Part shown: piece by piece, positions 8,409 through 15,384 of the stretch
Layout of the letters: each line of letters opens with the position of its first letter
How positions within the stretch are numbered: position 1 is the stretch's first letter
Assembly: GCA_031269245.1 (NCBI GenBank)
Contig: JAISZL010000034.1
Location: 1-32,648, forward strand
DNA from: Synergistaceae bacterium
GTDB lineage: Bacteria > Synergistota > Synergistia > Synergistales > Synergistaceae
Direction of reading: 5' to 3'
DNA length: 32,648 bases
Notes under the pieces: generated by a model
Told to the model about the DNA's origin: nothing
Seen by the model: only the letters and a program-made list of their open reading frames with translations
Database searches by the model: none
Translations under genes and position numbers: made by a program

Positions 8409-9114
8409 ACCGTTGGCCCTCAAGCTGCTGGGAGTCATAGTGGACAGGGCTCATACGAACAAGGTGACGGACGTTCTGCGGGAGGAGCAGATCCGTTTCC
8501 ACTTCATAACCTTGGGGGAGGGAACGGCGGGCTCGGACATACTGGCCCTGCTGGGCTTGAACTCGATAGACAAGTCGCTGATCTGCTGCCTTGTGCCGGA
8601 GCAGGGCGCATACTCGCTGCTGCGGCATATATCAGAGAAAACCCAACTGAACAAGCCGGGACGAGGCATCGCGTTCACGACGCCGATCTCGGCGGTCAAC
8701 AACACCGTCCTCCGGTTGATAACCAAGGACGTCGATACGAGAGGGGATGAGGATAAATTGGAGACGTGCAAGCCCGCGCCAAAGTACGACATGATACTGT
8801 CGATTATAAACCAGGGACACCTGGACAAGCTGATGACCGCGGCGAAGTTGGCCGGCGCCAGCGGGGGGACGGTCCTCCACGGGAAGAAGATAGGCGTGGA
8901 GGAGGACGCGAAGTTCTTCGGCATATCCCCCCAACGGGAGAAGGATATAGTGGCCATACTCACCACGCACGAGAAGAAGAGCGAGATAATGCGCTCGCTC
9001 ACCCAGGCGTGCGGTTTCAGCACGGACGCGCAGGGGATAGTCATCGCCCTGCCGGTCGACGAAATAGAGGGGCTGAAGTCCGTCACCCACGCGGGCGCGT
9101 CCCAAGGACAATAG
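8395..9114 (+). CDS. Tandem PII-like signalling protein paired with DUF1538
   Basis: 239 aa, with two ferredoxin-like PII-type domains in one chain. Residues 7-110 (LALKLLGVIVDRAHTNKV...) and residues 125-235 each follow the PII beta-alpha-beta plan. The second carries the clear PII signature GHLDKLMTAAKLAGASGGTV followed by the region equivalent to the T-loop. The uridylylated tyrosine of GlnB/GlnK is not evident, and the T-loop reads KIGVEEDAKFFGIS. PII-family proteins sense nucleotides (ATP, ADP, AMP or others) and 2-oxoglutarate and often gate transporters. The 14-nt overlap with the DUF1538 gene suggests it regulates that membrane protein much as GlnK regulates AmtB. That is inference; the domain assignment itself is solid for the second half and weaker for the first. 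Last gene of the operon. Confidence 0.8.
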   Translation: MSENKPLALKLLGVIVDRAHTNKVTDVLREEQIRFHFITLGEGTAGSDILALLGLNSIDKSLICCLVPEQGAYSLLRHISEKTQLNKPGRGIAFTTPISAVNNTVLRLITKDVDTRGDEDKLETCKPAPKYDMILSIINQGHLDKLMTAAKLAGASGGTVLHGKKIGVEEDAKFFGISPQREKDIVAILTTHEKKSEIMRSLTQACGFSTDAQGIVIALPVDEIEGLKSVTHAGASQGQ

Positions 9115-9134
9115 TTGACCCGCAACCGGGCAAA

Positions 9135-9170
9135 GACGAAGCGGCCCTCGAGCAAGAGGGCCGCTTCGTC
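9135..9170. terminator. Bidirectional terminator between PII-like gene and rpsD
   Basis: A perfect 15-bp stem (9135-9149 with 9156-9170) has a 6-nt loop and sits between two convergent stops (9114 and 9192). The trailing T content is modest on both strands, but the stem is very strong and centrally placed. Confidence 0.85.
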
Positions 9171-9191
9171 TGTTCCGCCCGGTTGGGGCTG

Positions 9192-9794
9192 TTATTTGGA
9201 GAAGAGCTCGACCACGAGGATCTCGTTGGCGTCGATGGGTATCTCGTCCCTCATGGGCTCGCGGGTGAGAGTCCCGCTGAACTGCTCCAGGTTCTTCTCT
9301 ATGTATGGGAGGTCGAAGCCGCGCAAATCCTGGAAGTTGGAGCGGATTTCCTCGTTGTCGCGCGACTTCTCCCGCAGCGATATGACGTCACCGGCCCTGC
9401 ACGCGTAGGAAGGGATGTCGAGCTTGCGGCCGTTTACCAGAACATGCCCGTGGTTCACGATCTGGCGGGACTGCCTGATCGAACGCCCGAAACCTATCCG
9501 GTAGACCAGGTTGTCCAACCGGCACTCGAGCCCCTTCAGCATCGCCGCGCCAGTGGCCTCGGAGCTCTTCTGTCCCCTCTTGTAATAGCGGACGAACTGG
9601 CGCTCCAGCACTCCGTAGTACGCCTTGATCTTCTGCTTCTCCATCAGCTGCAGGCCGTACTCGGAGGTCTTCTTCCCCGCGCGCCCGCCCTTCTGCGCCT
9701 GTGCGCTCACCCTCTTCAGCGCCTTGGGATGGTTGTAGACGTTCACTCCCAGCCGACGGCAGAGCTTGAACCTCGGCTCTCTTCTGGTTGCCAT
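9192..9794 (-). CDS. rpsD: 30S ribosomal protein S4
   Basis: 200 aa, full length for the family. The N-terminal S4 domain begins [18 protein letters not shown]. The S4 RNA-binding fold follows, with [20 protein letters not shown]-like [14 protein letters not shown] and the C-terminal ELFSK. S4 is a primary 16S rRNA-binding protein. Only one cysteine remains in the N-terminal region, so this is the zinc-free (C-minus) form. The ribosome site AAAGGAGTG precedes ATG. The gene is monocistronic and not next to rpoA/rpsK, as also happens in Bacillus. A very AT-rich stretch at 9808-9830 probably holds the promoter -10. Autoregulation by a leader is possible but I see no clear leader structure. Confidence 0.97.
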   Translation of the reverse strand: MATRREPRFKLCRRLGVNVYNHPKALKRVSAQAQKGGRAGKKTSEYGLQLMEKQKIKAYYGVLERQFVRYYKRGQKSSEATGAAMLKGLECRLDNLVYRIGFGRSIRQSRQIVNHGHVLVNGRKLDIPSYACRAGDVISLREKSRDNEEIRSNFQDLRGFDLPYIEKNLEQFSGTLTREPMRDEIPIDANEILVVELFSK

Positions 9795-9861
9795 GACGAC
9801 ACTCCTTTGCGTAATATAAATATAATATACGCCCCATAGACATTCATAGGGCCATTCTATT

Positions 9862-9993
9862 CAGCCAGTGGATTCTACCACTGAAAAGGGAAAAAGTAAA
9901 CGGCCGTCGGCGAATATTTCCAAGTTCTACAATATGCCCGAACTCATGAACGTGTTCAAAGACGCCGCCTGCATAAAGACCGCCGATACGCTT
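9862..9993 (+). pseudogene. Fragment of a mobile-element SNF2-type helicase
   Basis: An open stretch encoding residues that include KFYNMPELMNVFKDAACIKT followed by ADTL. This closely resembles the conserved motif (F/KFYNMPELM..F...AD.(Q/K)TAD.L) of the large SNF2/DEAD-type helicase-methylase proteins carried by conjugative and phage-like elements. Homology seems to stop at about 9990, exactly where the 3' end of the second Rpn remnant begins on the other strand, so it is a cut-off scrap of roughly 40-45 codons without start or promoter. The match is from memory of the family and has not been searched. Confidence 0.45.
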
Positions 9994-10792
9994 ACCGCAA
10001 TGAAAGTATGGCGCTTTCGTCTAAACCGGTGTATTTTTTGATAGTCTCGGTAGGGAGGCCGTCCGCGAGCATTGTGCGCGCTAATTCAAACTTGCCCCTT
10101 GCTTCTCCCTCCGCCCTGCCTCTTGCCTCGCCTTCGGCCACTGCCGCGTCACGGCGCGCCGCTTCGTCCATCAGATATAATTCCCTCGCCTCGAAGAGCA
10201 TCCTCGCCCGTTCGTCTTCGCTGAGCCGCTTCAGGCGGCCAACCGTCATCTTCATCTCTTCCGTTTTGGTCGCTAGCATCTCTATCTCCTCCTCGCTCTC
10301 CGACCTTATCAGCCGGAGCCAGTCCAGAAGCTAGCCCTCTTTCCCGTCCTCCCCGGCGGTCTCGGGAAGTTTCCTCAGTTCCAGCGTGTGAATTTCCATC
10401 ACGTCCGTCAGGAGAACACCGTTATCTTTGTCGTACAGCCTGAACACGTGGCGGTAAGATTTATCGGCGTCGATCATGTCGTAGTCGGCTATCACTATCG
10501 TCACCACGCGCCCTATCGCGGCGTAGCCCTGTCCGGGGCCTATCTGCCTAGCCATGTTGCGGTCCGTGGAGAACGCCACCCTCTCCGCCATGAACGGGGT
10601 TTTGCGGATTTGCACCTCGACCGATATCAGCTTCTTGCTTTTGAGCTGGACGCGCACGTCCAGTATGCCCAGCTTGTCGTCCGGCGAGTCCCGCTCCAGG
10701 TGGGGGTCGATGATCTCCAAGTCTTCGTACTCCTCCGCCGGGATGTCGAGCGCCGCCGTGAGGAACACGCGTATTGCCGCTATGTACCGGTG
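9992..10792 (-). pseudogene. Second Rpn-family nuclease copy, 5'-truncated with one in-frame amber codon
   Basis: Reading from 10792 the frame gives HRYIAAIRVFLTAALDIPAE, then DDKLGILDVRVQLKSKK and SVEVQIRK (the D...ExQ nuclease core). It continues to ETAGEDGKEG and a TAG at 10331-10333. The same frame goes straight on as LLDWLRLIRSESEEEIEML and runs to the family C-terminus at 9992. A single nonsense codon therefore splits an otherwise continuous Rpn body. The first 50 or so residues, present in the copy at 3675-3923, are missing and replaced by a transposase fragment, joined at the shared bases TCACCGGTA. A GTG at 10768 could start the upper part, but no good ribosome site is seen. Probably non-functional, unless the amber codon is read through. 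Confidence 0.8.
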
Positions 10793-10968
10793 AGCTGTCG
10801 GTATATTTGTACGCGCCCGTTGTCAGGGCTTGCCCCGATATTCTCGTCTATTACTTCCCGAAGCCTGAATTTGTCGAAAAAAGCGGATATGAGGAGGGCT
10901 CCGCCTATCGGAGAAAATTCCTTTCCATCGTCAATTTTGATCTGAAAATTTGTCGCTTTGAAGGTCAT
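10780..10968 (-). pseudogene. N-terminal fragment of a DDE transposase (IS1380/IS4-like)
   Basis: 62 codons from ATG at 10968 with a good ribosome site (GGTGAG, 6 nt away). It opens MTFKATNFQIKIDDGKEFSP, followed by IGGALLISAFFDKFRLREVI. A short soluble start, then a (T/S)P-x-GG-x-x-LL motif and an amphipathic helix, is how IS1380/IS4-group transposases begin. The reading frame runs into the Rpn remnant and stops on a TAG created at the junction, so the element was cut by recombination. The catalytic domain is gone. The family assignment is tentative. Confidence 0.5.
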
Positions 10969-11020
10969 AATATACTCACCCCGCTGGTGAAAATTTTTAT
11001 TTTCTCAAACATAGCTTAGC

Positions 11021-11039
11021 GCCTGTTGCCTCAACAGGC
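11021..11039. repeat. 8-bp inverted repeat upstream of the transposase fragment
   Basis: GCCTGTTG and CAACAGGC flank a 3-nt CCT loop. It lies about 55 bp outside the transposase start and about 65 bp before the next promoter. It could be part of a former insertion-sequence end or a weak terminator. No T run follows directly. Confidence 0.4.
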
Positions 11040-11104
11040 CTGCGGGTCCTTTATTGCTTTCCTCTCTCATCTTATTATTGGAGATTCGGGTATTTTCTTT
11101 TACA

Positions 11105-11133
11105 TTGACTTGACGTAGTTGAGGGGATAAAAT
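11105..11133 (+). promoter_or_regulatory. Sigma-70 promoter of the MurR/RpiR gene
   Basis: TTGACT (11105-11110) is followed by a 17-nt spacer and TAAAAT (11128-11133). A second overlapping pair, TTGACG (11110-11115) and TATATT (11134-11139), is also possible. The expected leader is about 45 nt. Confidence 0.65.
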
Positions 11134-11186
11134 TATATTCCATTTATTGAGTAATAGTTTTATTGAAAGGAAAAGGGGTGTTGCAA

Positions 11187-12053
11187 ATGGATAGTGCCGA
11201 TCTTCAAAATATGATGCTGCAAAAAATCTCGAGCATGCCGAACAAGGCGCGCCGTGTTACGGCCTATTTGCTCTCCAACATGAGAAAGGCCGCCTTCAAG
11301 TCTATAGGCGAGGTCGCCGACGAACTCGAGGTTTCGAAGGCGCAGTTGGTGCGCGTGGCCAGGGTCCTCGGCTTCAGCGGCTACTCCGAGCTGAAGGAGT
11401 GCCTGCAGAAGGTGATCCTGGAGCAGATCAACCCAGCCGCCATGCTGACCAAGGCGGTCGATATGAAGGACGAGCTGCCGGAGAACATACTGCACGTGGA
11501 GCACGCGAACATTGAGGACACTTGGGCTCAGATCGATATGGATAAGGTGGGCAAGTTCTGCCGCATGGTCGAGGCCGCCGGCTCTGTGGCGTTCATCGGA
11601 TGGGGCATCAGCGCGCTCGTAATGGAGCTGGCTTATATGAGGTTCTGTGTCATGGGCCTCCCGGCGATCCTCTGCAGGAGGGGGAGCCTCTCGCTTGTGG
11701 AGCAGGTGCGCACTCTTCGCCCCGACAGCTTGATCGTCGTGTGCGAGATGCCGAGCTACGCCATCGGGGTCACCGAGGCCGTCGAGGAGGGGCGCGAGAA
11801 GGGCATCAAGCTCGTGTCGATCACGGACAGCCCCGCCGCGCCCGTCTGCCGCCACGCGGACCTGTCCTTCTTCGTCTCAGCCTCCAGCCCGACGTTCGGC
11901 AGCAGCATAATAGGCCCGATATTCCTGGTTCATCTTCTCACGTCGTCGCTGGTGGTCCACCTGGGCGAGCCGGCCCGCGACGCGCTCGAAAAGCAGGCGG
12001 CGTATCTCCACGACGAGCGCTTCTTCCATCCGATATTTGGCCTGAAGTACTGA
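11187..12053 (+). CDS. MurR/RpiR-family transcriptional regulator
   Basis: 288 aa. The N-terminal RpiR helix-turn-helix (about residues 5-75) contains SIGEVADELEVSKAQLVRVA and then RVLGFSGYSELKECL, the classical RpiR DNA-binding segment. A C-terminal SIS sugar-phosphate-binding domain (about 120-260) includes VAFIGWGIS, where the usual GxGxS loop is GWGIS. It also has VVCEMPSYAIGVTEAVEEGR, where the usual serine-rich S-x-S-G phosphate loop is replaced, and LVSITDSPAAPVCRHAD. Such regulators control sugar, amino-sugar or sialic acid genes in response to a phosphosugar; here the ligand loop is atypical. The start is ATG at 11187, 8 nt after AGGGG; a TTG at 11163 is in frame but lies before this ribosome site. 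It is transcribed alone and convergent with the ferredoxin gene, so the target genes are not obvious. Confidence 0.85.
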   Translation: MDSADLQNMMLQKISSMPNKARRVTAYLLSNMRKAAFKSIGEVADELEVSKAQLVRVARVLGFSGYSELKECLQKVILEQINPAAMLTKAVDMKDELPENILHVEHANIEDTWAQIDMDKVGKFCRMVEAAGSVAFIGWGISALVMELAYMRFCVMGLPAILCRRGSLSLVEQVRTLRPDSLIVVCEMPSYAIGVTEAVEEGREKGIKLVSITDSPAAPVCRHADLSFFVSASSPTFGSSIIGPIFLVHLLTSSLVVHLGEPARDALEKQAAYLHDERFFHPIFGLKY

Positions 12054-12092
12054 CGCCGGCCGATGCAATCCGCGCGAAGAACCGCCTAATCG

Positions 12093-12770
12093 TCAATCCT
12101 CCAGTATCTCACCTTTTACGGAAAGGGTGACGACGCGCCACGGTATCATCTTACCGGAGTTTTTAAGCGCGGAGACGGCTGCGTGTTCGATGCCGCCGCA
12201 GCAGGGTACCTCCATGCGGACGACCGTCACCGATTTGATCTCGTTCCCGCCTATGATCTCGGCCAGCTTCAGGCTGTAGTCAACACCGTCGAGTTTGGGA
12301 CACCCTATAAGCGTGACGCGCCGGGCCATGAACTCGCCGTGAAAACCGGCGCGCGCGTAGGCCGCGCAGTCGGCCGATATGAGCAGGCGCGCTCCGTCGA
12401 AGCAGGGCGCGTTCGCGGAGATCAGCCCTATCTGCACCGGCCACTGGCTCAGTCCGCTGAGGCTCGCGCTTAGATGTGCCTCCGCACTGATCGCCTCCCG
12501 GCTCGATTCGAGAACCGCACTGCCGGGGCAGCCCCCAGCGGGCGCCGCCTTGGCCGCTCCCGCGTCGGATTCCTCGGCATCCCGCTCCTCGAAGGAGATG
12601 GCTCCGGCCGGACACGCGGGGAGACAGTCGCCCAGCCCATCGCAGCCGCCGCCGCGGATCAACGCGGCTTTGCCGTCCAGCACCGCTATAGCCCCCTCAT
12701 GGCACACATCGGCGCACAGCCCGCACCCGTCGCACTTGTCCCCGTCTATCTTGATTATCCCGCGCAGCAT
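12093..12770 (-). CDS. Two-[4Fe-4S] ferredoxin-domain protein
   Basis: 225 aa. The N-terminal dicluster domain has CDGCGLCADVCHEG, then CDGLGDCLPACPAGAI in the second motif, where a C-x5-C-x3-C-P spacing is used. An alanine-rich linker follows (about 68-90). A C-terminal domain of about 120 residues has QWPVQIGLISANAPCF, ADCAAYAR, IGCPKLD and RMEVPCCGG. This set is a recognisable family in anaerobes, commonly next to a Crp/Fnr regulator or hybrid cluster protein. Extra cysteines in the C-terminal domain suggest further metal or redox chemistry. Probably a cytoplasmic electron carrier in redox or nitrosative stress; its partner is unknown. It is divergent from the Crp/Fnr gene at 12856 with a shared 85-bp control region. 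It ends 39 bp from the convergent RpiR gene with no clear terminator. Confidence 0.85.
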   Translation of the reverse strand: MLRGIIKIDGDKCDGCGLCADVCHEGAIAVLDGKAALIRGGGCDGLGDCLPACPAGAISFEERDAEESDAGAAKAAPAGGCPGSAVLESSREAISAEAHLSASLSGLSQWPVQIGLISANAPCFDGARLLISADCAAYARAGFHGEFMARRVTLIGCPKLDGVDYSLKLAEIIGGNEIKSVTVVRMEVPCCGGIEHAAVSALKNSGKMIPWRVVTLSVKGEILED

Positions 12771-12785
12771 CGTGAATCCCCCCTA

Positions 12786-12814
12786 TTGATTTTCTATGCC
12801 AATGATACTATCCT
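12786..12814 (+). promoter_or_regulatory. Promoter of the Crp/Fnr gene
   Basis: TTGATT (12786-12791), a 17-nt spacer and TATCCT (12809-12814). Transcription would start near 12821, so the palindrome at 12830 lies just downstream of the start point. The opposing promoter for the ferredoxin gene can be drawn as TTGTAA (12837-12842, minus strand), 17 nt and TATCTA (12814-12819). Confidence 0.45.
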
Positions 12815-12829
12815 AGATAGCCATAATCT

Positions 12830-12843
12830 GTTGTAATTACAAC
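12830..12843. promoter_or_regulatory. 14-bp perfect palindromic operator between divergent genes
   Basis: GTTGTAATTACAAC is a perfect 14-bp palindrome. It overlaps the proposed -35 of the ferredoxin-gene promoter and lies about 10 nt downstream of the proposed Crp/Fnr start point. This suits autoregulation by the adjacent Crp/Fnr protein, whose family binds two-fold symmetric sites. A second short palindrome, CTATC-CTA-GATAG, is at 12808-12820. Confidence 0.55.
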
Positions 12844-12855
12844 GGGGATGACGCG

Positions 12856-13515
12856 ATGGACGAATATCTGCCTGTTTTTAGGGAATGCACGCTGTTCGCC
12901 GGGATGAACGAGTCCGACATAAGCTCGATGCTCAAGTGCCTTGGGGCCAGGGCTTCGAGTTTCGAGAAGAACAGCTTCGTGTTCATGGCGGGCGACCCTG
13001 CCGCGTCGATGGGGGTCGTCTTGAGCGGGGGCGTCCACGTCGTCCAGGAGGACTTCTGGGGCAACCGCTCCATTGTGACGCACGTGCCGCGCGGCGGAAT
13101 ATTCGGCGAGGCGTTCGCGTGCGCGGAGGAAACCGTATACCCGGTAAGCGCGGTGGCCTCCGAGCGGTCCACAGTCATGCGAGTCGATTGCGGGCGGATA
13201 ATAAAGACGTGCACTACGGCCTGCGGGTTCCACTCACGCCTGATAAGAAACCTGCTCACTACGATAGCGGGCAAGAACGTCATGCTGACCCAGCACCTGG
13301 AGCACGTGACGAGGCACGGCACGAGGGAGAAGCTGATGGCCTATCTCTCGTCCCAGGCGCGCGCGGCTGGGAGCGGATCGTTCGTCATCCCGTTCAACCG
13401 CCAGGAGCTGGCGGACTACATCTCCGCCGACAGGAGCGCCATGTCGAACGAGCTGTGCAAGATGCGCGACGAAGGCATCCTGAGATTCCGCAAAAATCAC
13501 TTCGAGCTTCTTTAA
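12856..13515 (+). CDS. Crp/Fnr-family transcriptional regulator
   Basis: 219 aa. The N-terminal cyclic-nucleotide-binding-type beta barrel (about residues 10-120) has MGVVLSGGVHVVQEDFWGNR and then PRGGIFGEAFAC. A dimerisation helix follows (about 125-150). The C-terminal winged helix has NRQELADYISADRSAMSNEL, the Crp-type HTH. The cAMP-contact residues of true Crp are not conserved, and there is no N-terminal cysteine cluster as in Fnr; scattered cysteines (for example CGFHS) might bind haem or sense redox. The family includes HcpR-type regulators of nitrosative stress, which would suit the divergent ferredoxin partner, but the ligand is not determinable here. GGGG lies about 10 nt before the ATG. 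Confidence 0.85.
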   Translation: MDEYLPVFRECTLFAGMNESDISSMLKCLGARASSFEKNSFVFMAGDPAASMGVVLSGGVHVVQEDFWGNRSIVTHVPRGGIFGEAFACAEETVYPVSAVASERSTVMRVDCGRIIKTCTTACGFHSRLIRNLLTTIAGKNVMLTQHLEHVTRHGTREKLMAYLSSQARAAGSGSFVIPFNRQELADYISADRSAMSNELCKMRDEGILRFRKNHFELL

Positions 13516-13568
13516 AAACCGCTCCCCCGAACCCCCGACGACGACAGGGGTCCAAGGAGCGGCGGTTT
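13514..13568 (-). terminator. Terminator of the hisS-aspS operon
   Basis: CCGCTCC (13519-13525) pairs with GGAGCGG (13556-13562), with an inner ACCCC/GGGGT stem at 13531-13551. On the minus strand the hairpin is followed by five T (complement of 13514-13518), about 25 nt after the aspS stop. On the plus strand the T tract is weak, so it mainly serves aspS, but it also lies right after the Crp/Fnr stop. Confidence 0.7.
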
Positions 13569-13590
13569 CGCCATGTTACGCCTTGAAGGG

Positions 13591-15384
13591 CTACTCCTCC
13601 TGAGGCGCTGTCGACAGGATATAGAGCTGTTCGAGCTGGGAGGGATCGACGCGGGAGGGGGCGCCGGTCAGCGGGCACTGGGCCTTCTGGTTCTTGGGGA
13701 ACGCCATCACCTCCCTGATGGACTTCGCGCCGCAGATCAGCATGACGAGCCTGTCGAGGCCGAGGGCGATCCCGCCGTGAGGCGGCGTGCCGAACGACAG
13801 GGCGTCAAGCAGGAATCCGAAGCGGCTCCTAGCTACCTCCGGGGAGATGCCCAGGGCATCGAACGCGGCGTTCTGCAACTCCGAGTTATGTATCCTTATC
13901 GAGCCTCCCCCGAGCTCCGTGCCGTTCAAGACTATGTCATACGCGCGCGAGCGCACGCTGCCCGGGTCCGACTTGAGGCGCTCCGCGTCACGGTCCATCG
14001 GCGCCGTAAAGGGGTGGTGGACGGCGAACCAGCGCATCTCCGCGTCGTCCCACTCGAAGAGAGGAAACTCCGTCACCCAGAGGAACTTCCAGCCCTCTCT
14101 CACCAAGCCTCGGCCGCGGGCCAGCTCCAGGCGAATCTGCCCCAGTATCTCGCACGCTTCAGCCCATCTCTTGCCGGCCATCACGAAGAGGACATCGTCG
14201 GGGGTGAGGCCAGATATCTCCGTCAGCCTGGACGAGGCCTCGTCCGACAGGAATTTCACGAGGGGCCCCTTGAGTGTGCCGTCCTTTATCTGGAAGTTCG
14301 CCATGCCGGCGCCGCCGAGCTCCTTCGCCCTGCCCTCCAGGTCGGACAGCTCCTTGCGCGACATGCCCGCTCCTCCGGGAAGCCTGAGACCCTTCACCGC
14401 CCCGCCCTCAGCTATGATGGGCGCGAAGGGGTTCTCTCCCCCGATGAACGCCTCGGACAGGTCGACGATGCTCATGTCGATCCTCAGATCCGGCTTGTCG
14501 CTGCCGTAGCGCTCCATCGCCTCCCTCCACGTCATGCGCGGGAAGGGTGCCTCGACATCGCACCCCGCCGTCTCCTTGAACAGCCCTATGAGGAACGGCT
14601 CCACGAGGACCATCACGTCCTCCTCGTCGATGAAGCTCATCTCCACGTCTATCTGGGTGAACTCGGGCTGTCTGTCGGCCCGCAGGTCCTCGTCGCGGAA
14701 GCACCTCGCTATCTGGATGTACCTATCGACCCCGCTCAGCATGAGTATCTGCTTGTAGAGCTGGGGGGACTGCGGCAGAGCGTAGAACTCGCCGGGGTTC
14801 ACCCTGCTCGGCACGAGGTAGTCCCTCGCGCCCTCGGGCGTCGACTTCGTGAAGATAGGGGTCTCGACCTCCAGGAAACCGCGCGCGTCGAAGTAGTTGC
14901 GGGTGTACTGGACGGCCTTGTGGCGCAGGCGCAGGTTGCGCTGCATCCCCTCCCTTCTGAGATCGATGTAGCGGTACTTCATCCGCAGGTCCTCCGACAC
15001 GGACTCCGCGTTGTCCGGGTCGAACGGAGGAAGGCCAGACTGTGAGAGGAGGACGAAGTCCTCCGCCGCCAGCTCCACCATGCCGGTCGATATGGCGGGG
15101 TTCTCCGTGCCCTCCGGGCGGAGGCGCAGGGTCCCGCGAACCGCCAGTACGTACTCGCTGCGCAGGTCCTTGGCGCGCGAGTGCACCTCGGGCGCATCCT
15201 CGGGGCTGAACACTATCTGGGTCACCCCGGTGTGGTCCCACAGCTCTATGAATATTATCCCTCCAAGGTCCCGTCTGGCCCTAAGCCACCCGTTGAGCAC
15301 CGCGGACGTCCCGGCCTGGGAGGCTCTCGGCTCGCCGCAGCGGAGGGTTCGTTTCCACTCGTTCGTGTACAGTCCGGCAATCAT
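13591..15384 (-). CDS. aspS: Aspartyl-tRNA synthetase
   Basis: 597 aa, normal for the bacterial type. The N-terminal OB-fold anticodon-binding domain (about 1-110) includes LNGWLRARRDLGGIIFIELW. The class II catalytic core has motif 2 FRDEDLRADRQPEFTQIDVE and motif 3 in GIALGLDRLVMLICGAKSIR. The GAD insertion domain between them (about 285-425) marks the bacterial form. The terminal segment VMAFPKNQKAQCPLTGAPS is characteristic. It charges tRNA-Asp, and possibly tRNA-Asn if non-discriminating, which cannot be settled without knowing whether gatCAB is present. The ATG overlaps the hisS stop (ATGA), so the two are translationally coupled. This hisS-aspS order is widespread in bacteria. Confidence 0.98.
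   Translation of the reverse strand: MIAGLYTNEWKRTLRCGEPRASQAGTSAVLNGWLRARRDLGGIIFIELWDHTGVTQIVFSPEDAPEVHSRAKDLRSEYVLAVRGTLRLRPEGTENPAISTGMVELAAEDFVLLSQSGLPPFDPDNAESVSEDLRMKYRYIDLRREGMQRNLRLRHKAVQYTRNYFDARGFLEVETPIFTKSTPEGARDYLVPSRVNPGEFYALPQSPQLYKQILMLSGVDRYIQIARCFRDEDLRADRQPEFTQIDVEMSFIDEEDVMVLVEPFLIGLFKETAGCDVEAPFPRMTWREAMERYGSDKPDLRIDMSIVDLSEAFIGGENPFAPIIAEGGAVKGLRLPGGAGMSRKELSDLEGRAKELGGAGMANFQIKDGTLKGPLVKFLSDEASSRLTEISGLTPDDVLFVMAGKRWAEACEILGQIRLELARGRGLVREGWKFLWVTEFPLFEWDDAEMRWFAVHHPFTAPMDRDAERLKSDPGSVRSRAYDIVLNGTELGGGSIRIHNSELQNAAFDALGISPEVARSRFGFLLDALSFGTPPHGGIALGLDRLVMLICGAKSIREVMAFPKNQKAQCPLTGAPSRVDPSQLEQLYILSTAPQEE

Noticed and set aside
13573-15045. 490-codon plus-strand frame opposite aspS
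   Set aside because: It is an antisense shadow of a well-conserved synthetase. Its composition is typical of reverse-frame GC-rich translation and it has no ribosome site.
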